Counted from the first letter of the stretch, positions 32,253 to 41,274 are shown. The stretch: 64,000 nucleotides of DNA from Azospirillum rugosum (GCF_017876155.1 NZ_JAGINP010000024.1:1-64000), one strand, 5' to 3'. Numbers and translations: made by a program. The notes: generated from the sequence alone by a model not told the origin.

Positions 32253-33442
32253 CCCGACCCGAACCCGCCAAGGCCCTTTCGCACATCCGCGTCCTCGACC
32301 TGACGCGCGTGCGCGCCGGCCCCACCTGCTGCCGCGTGCTCGCCGACTTCGGGGCGGACGTGATCAAGGTGGAAGCACCGCCGGGCGTCGACCGGAACGA
32401 GGGCATGAGCGGCCCGCGCCACGGCTACGACATGCTGAACCTCCACCGCAACAAGCGCTCCCTGTCGCTGAACCTCCGCACCCCGCGCGGGCGGGAGCTG
32501 TTCCTGGAGCTGGTGCGCCAAGCCGACGTGGTGGTCGAGAATTTCCGCCCAGACGTCAAGGACCGGCTCGGCATCGCCTACGAGGCGTTGCAGGCGGTCA
32601 ATCCGCGGATCATCCTGGCCTCCATCTCCGGCTACGGCCAGTCGGGGCCCTACCGCGACCGTGCCGGCTTCGACCAGATCGCCCAGGGCATGGGCGGGCT
32701 GATGAGCGTCACCGGGCTGCCCGGCCAGGGGCCGGTGCGGGCGGGCATCGCGGTCGCCGACAGCTCCGCGGGGCTGTACGCGGCGCTGGGCATTCTCGTA
32801 GCCTTGTCGGAACGGGACCGGTCGGGGCAGGGACAGTGGGTGCAGACCTCTCTTCTGGAGGCGCAGATCGCGCTGATGGACTTCCAGGCGGCGCGCTATC
32901 TGGTGGACGGCGTGGTGCCGGAGCCCGCGGGCAACGACCATCCCTACTCCACACCTATGGGCGTGATGCCGACCGCTGACGGGCACCTGAACATCGGCGT
33001 CGGCGGCGACGGGCAGTGGCAGGCCTTCTGCCGCGCCGTCGGGCGCGACGACCTGGGCAGCGACCCGGATTTCGCCACCCAGGAGGACCGGTTCCGCAAC
33101 CGCCCCCGGCTGAAGCCGTTGCTGGAAGAGCTGTTCCGCACCCGCAGCACCGCCGACTGGCTGGATCTCCTAGAGGCGGCGGGGGTCCCGGCCGGGCCGA
33201 TCTACCGGGTGGACGAGGTCTTCGCCGACCCGCAGGTGGAGCATCTGGGCATCGCGGTCCCCTGCGACCACCCGGCCCGCGGCGCCATGCGGCTCGTCGG
33301 CCAGCCGATCGGCCTGTCGCGCACACCCGCCCGCATCGACCGCCCCGCACCCGACGCGGGCGAGCACACGGCGGACATCCTGGGCATGATCGGCCTGTCG
33401 GCCGCCGAGGTCGCGGCGCTGAAGGCGGAAGGGATCGTCTGA
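32249..33442 (+). CDS. CaiB/BaiF family CoA-transferase
   Basis: The 397-residue product has the class III CoA-transferase fold (HIRVLDLTRVRAGPTCCRVLADFGADVIKVE) and the catalytic Asp171 in AVADSSAG, at the same place as Asp169 of formyl-CoA transferase. It should move CoA from a donor such as succinyl-CoA to an organic acid. It overlaps both neighbours (ATGA upstream, TGATG downstream), so amidase, CoA-transferase and crotonase are made as a unit. The acid acceptor is probably the product of the amidase (inference). Confidence 0.9.
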   Translation: MTRPEPAKALSHIRVLDLTRVRAGPTCCRVLADFGADVIKVEAPPGVDRNEGMSGPRHGYDMLNLHRNKRSLSLNLRTPRGRELFLELVRQADVVVENFRPDVKDRLGIAYEALQAVNPRIILASISGYGQSGPYRDRAGFDQIAQGMGGLMSVTGLPGQGPVRAGIAVADSSAGLYAALGILVALSERDRSGQGQWVQTSLLEAQIALMDFQAARYLVDGVVPEPAGNDHPYSTPMGVMPTADGHLNIGVGGDGQWQAFCRAVGRDDLGSDPDFATQEDRFRNRPRLKPLLEELFRTRSTADWLDLLEAAGVPAGPIYRVDEVFADPQVEHLGIAVPCDHPARGAMRLVGQPIGLSRTPARIDRPAPDAGEHTADILGMIGLSAAEVAALKAEGIV

Positions 33443-34239
33443 TGCAGGAACATGCGGAGGGGGCCGTCAGCCTGGAGATATCCGGCGGGATCGCCCGCCT
33501 GACGCTCGACCAGCCGCGCCGGCTGAACGCCATGACGCTGGCCATGTGGCGGTCCATCCCCGCCCTGGTCGACCGCGCGGTGCAGGCGGCGGACGTCCGC
33601 GTCCTGCTGCTGCGCGGGGCGGGCGATCGGGCCTTCTCCGCCGGGGCCGACATTTCGGAATTCGCGACCGTCCGCGCCGACGCGGCCCAGGCCGCCGTTT
33701 ATGAAGAGGCGGTGTCGGCGGCGACCGACGCGCTGGTCCAGGCGCCCGTGCCGACGGTCGCGGCCGTCCGCGGCGTCTGCTACGGCGGCGGTTTGGAGCT
33801 GGCGCTGTGCTGCGACCTGAGGCTCGGCGACGACACGGCGCGGTTCCGCATGCCAGGCGCCCGGCTGGGGCTCGGCTACGCCTTCCCGCTGGTCCAGCTG
33901 ATCGTGCAGCGGGTGGGGGCGACCGCGGCGGCCGACCTGCTGTTCAGCGCCCGCGTGCTGTCGGCAGCCGACGCTATGGGCCTCGGCATCCTCCAGCGGG
34001 TCGAGCCCGCCGCCTCCTTCGACAATGCGATGGAGGCCTATCTGGGCGGCATCGCCGCCAACGCCCCGCTGACGCTGCGCGCGGCCAAGCGGGCGATGCT
34101 GGAGGCGGTGCGGACGGACGGTCAGCCGAACATTGCGGCGGTCGATGCGCTCGTCGCACGCTGCTTCGCCAGTAGGGATTACGCGGAGGGGCGTGCCGCC
34201 TTCGCGCAAAAACGAGAACCGGACTTCAGGGGAGAATAA
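33442..34239 (+). CDS. Enoyl-CoA hydratase/isomerase family protein
   Basis: The 265-residue crotonase-fold enzyme has both oxyanion motifs: RAFSAGADISEF (about 65-75) and RGVCYGGGLELALCCDLRL (about 112-130). The usual catalytic Glu motif PExxLG is replaced by MPGARLGLG, so one acid is absent and simple hydration is uncertain; isomerase or hydrolase activity is possible. It follows the CoA-transferase with an overlapping start. The binding-protein gene begins 51 bp later. Confidence 0.88.
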   Translation: MQEHAEGAVSLEISGGIARLTLDQPRRLNAMTLAMWRSIPALVDRAVQAADVRVLLLRGAGDRAFSAGADISEFATVRADAAQAAVYEEAVSAATDALVQAPVPTVAAVRGVCYGGGLELALCCDLRLGDDTARFRMPGARLGLGYAFPLVQLIVQRVGATAAADLLFSARVLSAADAMGLGILQRVEPAASFDNAMEAYLGGIAANAPLTLRAAKRAMLEAVRTDGQPNIAAVDALVARCFASRDYAEGRAAFAQKREPDFRGE

Positions 34240-34290
34240 GGACAAGAATCGTCCGGCAGGGGTGGCCAAACACGAACAGGGAGACAAGAG

Positions 34291-35283
34291 ATGAGTTGGA
34301 AAAACCTGGGTCTCAGCGCCGTCGGCGTCTTCATCGCCGGGTGCCTTGCGTTCTCGCCGACCGCCCGCGCGGCCGATCCCGCCCCGCTGCCGAAGCCGGT
34401 GGAGCTGACGGTGGGCTACCAGAAGGTGGGCCATCTCGCCCCCGTCGTGATGATCGCCGACACGCTGAAGGCGCTGGGCGTGGAGCTGAAGACGGTGGAG
34501 TTCGCCCGCTACGCCGACGCGCGGACGGCGCTGCTGGCCGGGTCGCTCGACATGGCGACGGTGGGGCCGGCTGACCTCGCCATTTCACTGGCCCAGGGGG
34601 CCACGGACATGGTCGGCATCATGGGCGTCGGCAGCTCCCCCAAATACGTGATCGGGCGCAAGGGCGTGACGCTGGACAGCTGGAACGACCTGAAGGGCAA
34701 GAAGGTCGCCATCGCGCCGGGCTCCGCCGTGTGGTTCCAGTTCGCCGCGACGCTGACCGAGAAGGGCATCCCCTACAACAGCTTCCAGGCCGTCAACATC
34801 CAGGGCGGCGGCGCCAACTTCGACCAGGCGCTGCAGCGCGGCGAGGTGGACGCCATCGTGACGTGGGAGCCGTTCGAGTCCATCCCCGTGATGGAGGGCT
34901 ACGGCTATTTCGCGAAGAACCTGGAATACAGCCAGTCCAAGTCGGTCGGCTCCGAACTCGGCATGCTGGTCGCCAACCGCAAGGCGATGGCGGAGAAGCG
35001 CCCGGCGATGGAACGCTTCGTCTGGTCCTACCTCCAGGTGCAGAAGTCGCTGGCGGACTCGCCGGAGGCCTTCGCCAAGGCCTACGCCTCGCTGACCGGC
35101 CTCGACCCGAAGCTGGCTGCGGAGGCGTCGAAGGTGATCGAGCTGGGCTCCGTCGTCACGCCCGACCAGATCAAGCGGCAGGCCAAGGCGTTCAACGAGC
35201 TGGGCGTCATCCCGAAGGACGTCTCGGGCGAGATCGACAAGTACTGGGACGCCTCGTTCGTCAAGCAGGCGCAGGCACAGTGA
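34291..35283 (+). CDS. NitT/TauT (SsuA-like) ABC transporter substrate-binding protein
   Basis: The 330-residue periplasmic protein has a Sec signal (hydrophobic core SAVGVFIAGCLAF, cleavage at ARA-AD) and a SsuA/TauA-like core: VGYQKVGHLAPVVMIADTLKALG, ALLAGSLDMATVGPADLAISLAQG, AIAPGSAVWFQFAATL and IVTWEPFESIP. These proteins bind small organic anions such as sulfonates, nitrate or pyrimidine precursors. AGGGAGACAAGAG lies before the ATG. Permease and ATPase follow. Confidence 0.9.
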   Translation: MSWKNLGLSAVGVFIAGCLAFSPTARAADPAPLPKPVELTVGYQKVGHLAPVVMIADTLKALGVELKTVEFARYADARTALLAGSLDMATVGPADLAISLAQGATDMVGIMGVGSSPKYVIGRKGVTLDSWNDLKGKKVAIAPGSAVWFQFAATLTEKGIPYNSFQAVNIQGGGANFDQALQRGEVDAIVTWEPFESIPVMEGYGYFAKNLEYSQSKSVGSELGMLVANRKAMAEKRPAMERFVWSYLQVQKSLADSPEAFAKAYASLTGLDPKLAAEASKVIELGSVVTPDQIKRQAKAFNELGVIPKDVSGEIDKYWDASFVKQAQAQ

Positions 35284-35356
35284 CCGGGCGCAGCGCCACC
35301 CGTCGCGAAAGCGACGGGATCCGGCGGCCTTCCGGCAACCGCGGAGGACTGAGGAC

Positions 35357-36241
35357 ATGAACGACGCGCCCGCAAGAACGATGGCCGCGGCCCCGCGTCC
35401 GGCCCCGGCGAAGGCAATGGGCCGCGGCGCCGGGTTTGCCGCGGGCCGCTCCCGCGCCGCGCTCCGCGCCGTGCTGCTGCCGATCGCCATCATCGCGGCC
35501 TGGCAGCTGGCCGGCACGAACGGCTCGCTGGCCGGCGGGGTGCTGCCCACCCCCGACCGCGTCTGGGACGCCTGGGTGATGTGGGCCTTCGGGCCGAAGG
35601 GCATGGGGCTGAACCCCTACAGCGGCACCTGGCTCGACAACGTCCTGTTCTCCGCCGGGCGGGTCGCGCAGGGCTTTGTGCTGGCCATGATCGTCGGCAT
35701 CCCGGCGGGGATCATGATCGGCTGGAGCCGGGCGGTGTCCGGGACGGTGGACCCGACCATCCAGCTTCTGCGCCCCATCCCGATCACGGCCTGGCTGCCC
35801 TTCTCCATCGCGGTGTTCGGCATCCAGGACATGGGGGCGGTGTTCCTGATCGCGCTGGGCGGCTTCTACCCGATCGTGGTGAACGCCACGCACGGCGCCC
35901 GCGACGTGGACCGCAACTGGATCCGCGCCGCCCGCATGATGGGGGCGAGCCGCTTCGAGGTGCTGCGCCGCGTCGTCCTACCGGCAGCATTGCCCGCCAT
36001 CTTCACGGGCCTGCGCATCGGCCTTGGCATCGCCTGGACGGCGGTGATCGTGTCGGAGATGGTCGCGGTCAAGTCGGGCCTCGGCTACGTGCTGTGGGAC
36101 GCCTACTACGTCGGCCGCATGGACGTGGTCATCGCCGACATGCTGTCGATCGGGGCCATGGGCCTGCTGAGCGATTGGCTGATCGTCACCGTCGAACACT
36201 GGGTCCTGCGCTGGCGCCGGCTCCAGACCGCAACGCGCTGA
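35357..36241 (+). CDS. NitT/TauT-type ABC transporter permease
   Basis: The 294-residue inner-membrane protein has about six membrane segments and the EAA cytoplasmic loop (RAARMMGASRFEVLRRVVLP, about residues 192-211). It belongs to the SsuC/TauC family and pairs with the binding protein before it. The first 40 residues are an Ala/Arg-rich cytosolic tail. A structured intergenic region with two palindromes follows before the ATPase. Confidence 0.92.
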   Translation: MNDAPARTMAAAPRPAPAKAMGRGAGFAAGRSRAALRAVLLPIAIIAAWQLAGTNGSLAGGVLPTPDRVWDAWVMWAFGPKGMGLNPYSGTWLDNVLFSAGRVAQGFVLAMIVGIPAGIMIGWSRAVSGTVDPTIQLLRPIPITAWLPFSIAVFGIQDMGAVFLIALGGFYPIVVNATHGARDVDRNWIRAARMMGASRFEVLRRVVLPAALPAIFTGLRIGLGIAWTAVIVSEMVAVKSGLGYVLWDAYYVGRMDVVIADMLSIGAMGLLSDWLIVTVEHWVLRWRRLQTATR

Positions 36242-36260
36242 AGCGGATTGTTATCCGCTT
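36241..36260. repeat. Perfect 8-bp hairpin palindrome, sister 1
   Basis: AAGCGGAT-TGTT-ATCCGCTT lies at the permease stop. A close relative occurs at 36331-36352. Between them lies another stem, CGGCCGC-CCGT-GCGGCCG. The set looks like REP-type elements inside an operon. Confidence 0.7.
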
Positions 36261-36330
36261 GGGAACGCGACTGCGGTCCCGGCCGCCCGTGCGGCCGAAG
36301 CCCGGCCGGCAAATGAGGCCATATGAATCT

Positions 36331-36352
36331 AAAGCGAATGGTAATTCGCTTT
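36331..36352. repeat. Perfect 9-bp hairpin palindrome, sister 2
   Basis: AAAGCGAAT-GGTA-ATTCGCTTT ends 16 bp before the ATPase ATG. It shares the AAGCG...CGCTT frame with the palindrome at 36241, with compensatory changes in the stem (GAT/ATC against AAT/ATT), which argues for selection on structure. Confidence 0.7.
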
Positions 36353-36368
36353 AAGAACGGGGAGCATC

Positions 36369-37136
36369 ATGGGAACCATACGCTTCCGCGAGGTCGGGAA
36401 GATCTACCCCGGAAAGGAACCGGTCGTGGCGCTGGACCGGGTGAACCTGGAGATCGGCGAGGGCGAGTTCGTAGCATTGCTCGGGCCGTCGGGCTGCGGG
36501 AAATCGACCCTGCTGAACCTCGTCGCCGGGTTCGAGGACATGACGTCGGGCACGCTGTCCTTCAACGGCGGCCCGGTCTCCAGCCCCGGGCCGGAGCGCG
36601 CCGTCGTCTTCCAGGAGGCCGCACTCCTGCCCTGGCTGACGGTCGCGCAGAACATCGCCTTCGGGCCGACCGTCCAGCGCCGGGGCCGCGCCGAGTATGA
36701 GCCGAAGATCCGCGAACTTCTGCGGCTGGTCGGGCTGGAGCGGTTCGCCGACGCCCTGCCCTCGCAACTGTCGGGCGGCATGCGCCAGCGGGTGGGCATC
36801 GCCCGCGCGCTGGTCATGGACCCGAAAGCGCTTCTGATGGACGAGCCCTTCGGCGCGCTCGACGCCCAGACGCGCATGAGCATGCACCAGCTGCTGCTGG
36901 ACGTCTGGCAGTCGCTGGGCACCACCGTGCTGTTCGTCACGCACGACATCGACGAGGCGATCCTGCTCGCCGACCGGATCTGCATCATGTCGGCCCGGCC
37001 GGGGCGGATCACGCGGGAGATCGCCGTGGAGTTGCGGCGGCCCCGTTCCGTCGAGCAGCTGACCGACCCGGCCTTCATCCGCCACAAGGCGGAGATCATG
37101 GCCGAAATACGCGCGGCGCAAAAGGAACACGCATGA
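36369..37136 (+). CDS. NitT/TauT-type ABC transporter ATP-binding protein
   Basis: The 255-residue ATPase has Walker A GPSGCGKSTLL, Q loop VVFQEAALLPW, signature LSGGMRQR, Walker B LLMDEPFGALD and H loop FVTHDIDEA. It energises the importer formed with the two genes before it. The ATG follows GGGGAGCATC. Its stop overlaps the start of the deacetylase gene (ATGA at 37133), tying transport to catabolism. Confidence 0.93.
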   Translation: MGTIRFREVGKIYPGKEPVVALDRVNLEIGEGEFVALLGPSGCGKSTLLNLVAGFEDMTSGTLSFNGGPVSSPGPERAVVFQEAALLPWLTVAQNIAFGPTVQRRGRAEYEPKIRELLRLVGLERFADALPSQLSGGMRQRVGIARALVMDPKALLMDEPFGALDAQTRMSMHQLLLDVWQSLGTTVLFVTHDIDEAILLADRICIMSARPGRITREIAVELRRPRSVEQLTDPAFIRHKAEIMAEIRAAQKEHA

Positions 37137-38011
37137 GCAACCCCCGGATCCCCTACCGCCTGTCCGACGCGCGGCCGCCGCTGCCCGACTTCCAGGGCCG
37201 GCGGATCATCGTCCACCTCGTCGTCAACGTCGAGAACTGGCGCTTCGACGAGGCGATGCCGCGCACCATCATCACGCCCCCGCACGGGCGGGAGACGGTG
37301 CCCGACGTGCCCAACTTCAGCTGGGCCGACTACGGTATGCGCGCCGGGCTGCCGCGCATCCTGCGCCTGTTCCGCGACCGCGGTCTGCCCGCCTCCACCA
37401 GCATCAACGCGGGCGTCATCGACGCCTACCCCCAGGCCGCGGAGGCCATGCTGGCCGCCGGCTGGGAGTTCATCGGCCATGGCATGCACCAGAAGGCGAT
37501 CAACCACGCCGGCGAAGGGGAGGAGGCGCTGATCGAGGCGGCGCTGGACCGCATCGCACGCTTCACCGGCACGCGCCCGCGCGGCTGGCTGAGCCCCGGC
37601 CTGCGGGAGACGGAGCGGACGCCCGACCTGCTGCGCCGCCAGGGCGTGGACCATGTGTTCGACTGGGTGGTGGACGACCTGCCGAGCTGGATGCGCACAG
37701 CGCACGGCCCGCTGCTCGCCCTGCCCTACAACCTGGAGATCAACGACAGCATCGTCTACGCCATCGAGAAGCACGCGACGGGGGAGATGCTGAGCCGCCT
37801 GTCCCACACCCTGCGCCTGTTCGAGCGCGAGTGCACGGCCAACCCACGGGTGCTCGCCATCGGCCTGCACCCGCACCTGATCGGCGTGCCGCACCGCGCG
37901 CACGAGCTGGAGGCCATGCTGGACCTGCTGCAAGCCTCCCCCCATGTCACCTTCGCGACCGGGCCCGCGATCGCGGACTGGTTTGCTGCGGCGGAACCTG
38001 CGGAGGGCTGA
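37133..38011 (+). CDS. PuuE-like polysaccharide deacetylase family protein
   Basis: The 292-residue cytosolic protein has the NodB/carbohydrate-esterase-4 barrel in the PuuE-like form: HLVVNVENWRF near residue 22, GHGMHQKAIN (His-x3-x-type metal site, about 118-127) and GWLSPGLRETERTPDLL. There is no signal peptide, so the substrate is a small intracellular amide rather than a polysaccharide; PuuE itself is an allantoinase. The overlap with the importer ATPase and the amidase upstream suggest hydrolysis of a cyclic amide, ureide or formamide in the same pathway (inference). Confidence 0.8.
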   Translation: MSNPRIPYRLSDARPPLPDFQGRRIIVHLVVNVENWRFDEAMPRTIITPPHGRETVPDVPNFSWADYGMRAGLPRILRLFRDRGLPASTSINAGVIDAYPQAAEAMLAAGWEFIGHGMHQKAINHAGEGEEALIEAALDRIARFTGTRPRGWLSPGLRETERTPDLLRRQGVDHVFDWVVDDLPSWMRTAHGPLLALPYNLEINDSIVYAIEKHATGEMLSRLSHTLRLFERECTANPRVLAIGLHPHLIGVPHRAHELEAMLDLLQASPHVTFATGPAIADWFAAAEPAEG

Positions 38012-38014
38012 AAC

Positions 38015-38785
38015 ATGGATCTGGAACTGTCCGGCAAACGGGTCCTGGTGACCGGGGGATCCAAGGGAATCGGGCTCGCCTGCGCGGAGGCCTTCGCCGC
38101 GGAAGGCGCCGTGCCCATCCTCGTCGCCCGCGACGCGGCGGCGCTGGAGGCGGCGGCCGAGAGCATCCGCGCGCGGCACGGCGTGGCGGCCGAGGCGGTG
38201 CCCGCCGACCTGTCCGACGGTGCCGCGCGGGAACGGCTCGCCGCCACCGTCGGCGACATCGACGTGCTGATCAACAACGCCGGCGCCATTCCCGGCGGCA
38301 GCATCCTCGACATGGACATGGCCGCCTGGGAATCCTCCTGGCAGTTGAAGGTCTTCGGCTACATCCACATGACGAAGCTGTTCGTGGAGGCCATGCGCGG
38401 GCGCGGCGGCGGCACGATCGTCAACGTCATCGGCACGGCCGGGATGGCGCCGCGCTGGGACTATGTCTGCGGATCCACCGGCAACGCGGCGCTGATCGCC
38501 TTCACCCAGGCGGTGGGGGCGCGGTCGGTCGACTGGAACGTGCGCGTGTTCGGGGTCAACCCGTCGGCGACGCGGACCGATCGCGCCACGACGCTCTACC
38601 GCAAGCGGGCCGAGACGCGTTTCGGCGATCCGGAGCGCTGGGCGGAGGCGCTGGGCGACCTTCCCTTCGGCCGCCTCGCCGAACCGTCGGAGATCGCGGC
38701 GCTGGTCGCCCTGCTCAGCGCGCCGCGGGTCGCCTACCTGTCGGGCACCGTCGTCGACATGGACGGCGGCGGCCGGTTCCGATAG
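38015..38785 (+). CDS. SDR-family oxidoreductase lacking the usual YxxxK
   Basis: The 256-residue Rossmann enzyme has the cofactor motif VTGGSKGIGLA and NNAG. In the active-site region the expected YxxxK is not found; the sequence reads DYVCGSTGNAALIAF, with Asn where Lys normally stands if the NAALIAF helix is aligned. Similar Lys-less SDRs exist, so it may still be active. GGAGGG precedes the ATG, 3 bp after the deacetylase stop. It is the last gene of this operon; the next gene is convergent. Confidence 0.85.
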   Translation: MDLELSGKRVLVTGGSKGIGLACAEAFAAEGAVPILVARDAAALEAAAESIRARHGVAAEAVPADLSDGAARERLAATVGDIDVLINNAGAIPGGSILDMDMAAWESSWQLKVFGYIHMTKLFVEAMRGRGGGTIVNVIGTAGMAPRWDYVCGSTGNAALIAFTQAVGARSVDWNVRVFGVNPSATRTDRATTLYRKRAETRFGDPERWAEALGDLPFGRLAEPSEIAALVALLSAPRVAYLSGTVVDMDGGGRFR

Positions 38786-38808
38786 GCCGTCCGGGCCGGC
38801 TGGGGCGA

Positions 38809-39570
38809 TTACCCGAACAGCACCTCCGGCACCGTGGCCGCCAGGGCCGCCAGTTCCGGCAGATCGCGGGATCGGCCGTCGGTGACCAGCGTGTCGATCC
38901 CGTCGGTCGGGCAGAAGCTGATGCGGCTGGTCTGGCCGATCTTGCTGTGGTCGGCCAGGATCACCGCGCGGTCGGCGTTGCCGACCATGGCGCGGGCCAC
39001 CTCCGCCTCGCGCGGGTCGAAGCTGGTGGCGCCATAGCGGGGGTGCAGGGCGACCGGCGACAGCAGCGCCATGTCGGCGCGGTAGCGGTGGATCTCCGCC
39101 ACCGTGCCCTCGCCGAAGGTGGCGGGCAGCCCTTCGTCCACCCGGCCGCCCAGCAGCATCACCCGGCTGCGGTTCTGGTTGGCGATGGTCTGCGCCACGT
39201 CGAAGGAGTTGGTGACGATGGTCAGGCCGGGCAGGCTCGCCAGTTCCTCCGCCAGGGCCGACACCGTGCTGCCGAAATCGAGGAACAGGGTCTGGCCGGG
39301 GGACACCAGCCGCGCCGCCGCCTTGGCGATGGCGCGCTTCTCCTTCTGGCGCACTTGGTTGCGCACGGCGATGGGGGGTTCCGGCTCCGGCCCCACCGCG
39401 ACCACGCCGCCGTGGACCCGGCGCAGCTCGCCGCGCGCTTCCAACTCCACAATGTCGCGCCGCACCGTCTCCCGCGAGACGCCCAGGTCGCCGGCGATGC
39501 GGTCGGTGGAGACCCGGTGCACCGCCGCCAGGAGGGCTCGGATGCGCTGGTGGCGTTCCTCCTGAAGCAT
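38809..39570 (-). CDS. DeoR/GlpR-family transcriptional repressor
   Basis: The 253-residue product has the DeoR-type HTH (RHQRIRALLAAVHRVSTDRIAGDLGVSRETVRRDIVELE, residues 6-45) and the DeoRC sensor domain (about 75-235; TIVTNS, ILADHSKIG). Members sense phosphorylated small molecules. It is the last gene of the minus-strand importer operon, 3 bp after the permease stop, so it is autoregulated with it. The likely operator lies in the divergent region at 43579-43636. A phosphorylated ligand fits with the phosphatase in this island (inference). Confidence 0.9.
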   Translation of the reverse strand: MLQEERHQRIRALLAAVHRVSTDRIAGDLGVSRETVRRDIVELEARGELRRVHGGVVAVGPEPEPPIAVRNQVRQKEKRAIAKAAARLVSPGQTLFLDFGSTVSALAEELASLPGLTIVTNSFDVAQTIANQNRSRVMLLGGRVDEGLPATFGEGTVAEIHRYRADMALLSPVALHPRYGATSFDPREAEVARAMVGNADRAVILADHSKIGQTSRISFCPTDGIDTLVTDGRSRDLPELAALAATVPEVLFG

Positions 39571-39573
39571 CGC

Positions 39574-41274
39574 TCAGGCCGCCTTCTTCCGGATGACCAG
39601 GGCCAGCGCGCCGCGCATGGCGAGCGCCGCCGCCGCGACCACCGCCATGATGCAGGTGGAGAAGGCCGCCGCCTGCGACACGAATCCGGCCTCGTCCAGC
39701 CGCATCACCGTCACCGCGGCGAGGTTGGTGGAGGGCGTCACCAGGAAGATGATCGCCGACAGCGTGACCATGGAGCGCATGAACAGGAAGAAGAAGACCG
39801 ACAGCAGGGTCGGCACCATCACCGGCACCACCACGTCGCCCAGCACCCGCAGGACCCCGCCGCCGAGGCAGCTCGCCGCTTCCTCCAGCGCCGGCGGCAC
39901 GGCGCGCATCCCGGTGACCATCGTGAGGAAGCCCTGCGTGTGGTAGTGGTAGAAGTTGCACAGCGCCAGCAGAAGCGCCGTCCCATACAGCATGTGCAGC
40001 GGCGTTCCCGCAAGGTTGAAGGCGAAGATGTAGGACAGGCCGAGCACCAGCCCCGGCACGCCCACCGGCAGCACGGCCAGCAGATAGACCGCCTTCGCCA
40101 CCCCCGGCGGCATCCGCCGCAGCCCCAGGACCAGGGCGAACAGCAGCGCCGTGCCGATCCCCGCCGCCCCCGCCGACACCGCCAGCGAGGTCCACAGCGG
40201 GTCGTAGCCGCCGCTGAGCGTGATCGAATAGTGCTTCAGCGTGAAGTCCAGGCGGTAGGGCCACAGCCGGACGACGCTGGCGAAGAGCACCGTCGCCACC
40301 ACCGCCACGATGGACAGGGCCAGCGTCATGGTGGCGAGGAACAGCGGGACGTCGCGCATCGGAACGTAATCGGGGACCGGCGGCAGGGCGCTTTCCGACG
40401 CGGTGCCGAACTGGCGCTGGGCAGCCACCCGCTCGATGTAGACGGCGACGCCCGTGGGCAGGAGCAGCAGGATGCCCACCGCCGCGCCGATGCCGAACTT
40501 CATCTGGCCGGTGACCTGGTTGTAGATCTCGGTCGCCAGGACGGAGAAGTCACCGCCGATGGTCACCGCGTTGCCGAAATCGGTGATCGTCACGGTGAAG
40601 ACCACGAAGCCAGCGCTGAGCAGGCCGAACTTCACGTTGGGCAGGGTGATGCCGACGAACTGCTGCCAGCGCGTCGCCCCCATCACCTCCGCCGCGTCGT
40701 AATAGCGGGCGTCGGACTGGCGCAGCGCCGCCTGGATGATCAGCACCGCCTGCGGCAGCGCGTAGAGCACGTTGGCGATCAGCAGCCCCGGAAAGCCGTA
40801 GATGTTCAGCCGCGTGCCGAGCAGGTTGCTGACCAGCCCGTTGCGCCCCAGGAGGAAGATCAGGCCGAGGCCGAGCACCAGCGAGGGCGCCAGCAGCGGC
40901 AACGCCAGGGCCGCCGAGACGAAGCGCTTGCCCGGGATGCGCGTGCGCTGCACGGCGTAGGCGACCATGAAGCCCAGCACGAGGCAGACCGCCGTGGTGG
41001 CCGTGCCGACCGCCAGGCTGTTGCCGACCGCGCGCAGGGTGCCCGGCGCGCGGAACAGGGCCAGGTAGTTGCCGAGGCCGACGCCGCCGGCCTCCTCCAT
41101 GAAGCTGCGCCAGACGATGGTGCCGAGCGGCAGCAGGAAGAACAGGACCAGCGCCACCACCGGCACCAGCACGCAGGCGCCGTAGAGCAGCCGCTCGTCC
41201 ATCGGGCGACGCAGGCGGCGGGGCTGGGTCTTGTTCGGCGTCTTGTCGGGTACGGTCAGGGCGGGCATGGTCAT
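39574..41274 (-). CDS. Fused ABC permease, Fe3+/2-aminoethylphosphonate type
   Basis: The 566-residue inner-membrane protein holds two permease units in tandem, about 12 membrane segments, each with an EAA loop (EVMGATRWQQFVGITLPN near 205 and LEEAASCLGGGVLRVLGDVVVP near 480). This FbpB/PhnV-like double permease goes with ferric iron, thiamine or aminoethylphosphonate binding proteins. ATG 41274 overlaps the ATPase stop (ATGA). Given EutBC nearby, ethanolamine or a phosphorylated ethanolamine is the more likely cargo (inference). Confidence 0.9.
   Translation of the reverse strand: MTMPALTVPDKTPNKTQPRRLRRPMDERLLYGACVLVPVVALVLFFLLPLGTIVWRSFMEEAGGVGLGNYLALFRAPGTLRAVGNSLAVGTATTAVCLVLGFMVAYAVQRTRIPGKRFVSAALALPLLAPSLVLGLGLIFLLGRNGLVSNLLGTRLNIYGFPGLLIANVLYALPQAVLIIQAALRQSDARYYDAAEVMGATRWQQFVGITLPNVKFGLLSAGFVVFTVTITDFGNAVTIGGDFSVLATEIYNQVTGQMKFGIGAAVGILLLLPTGVAVYIERVAAQRQFGTASESALPPVPDYVPMRDVPLFLATMTLALSIVAVVATVLFASVVRLWPYRLDFTLKHYSITLSGGYDPLWTSLAVSAGAAGIGTALLFALVLGLRRMPPGVAKAVYLLAVLPVGVPGLVLGLSYIFAFNLAGTPLHMLYGTALLLALCNFYHYHTQGFLTMVTGMRAVPPALEEAASCLGGGVLRVLGDVVVPVMVPTLLSVFFFLFMRSMVTLSAIIFLVTPSTNLAAVTVMRLDEAGFVSQAAAFSTCIMAVVAAAALAMRGALALVIRKKAA

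Noticed and set aside
36404..40264. Minus-strand open frame of 1286 codons opposite the importer ATPase, deacetylase and SDR
   Set aside because: It crosses several plus-strand genes with clear motifs and codes for low-complexity sequence.
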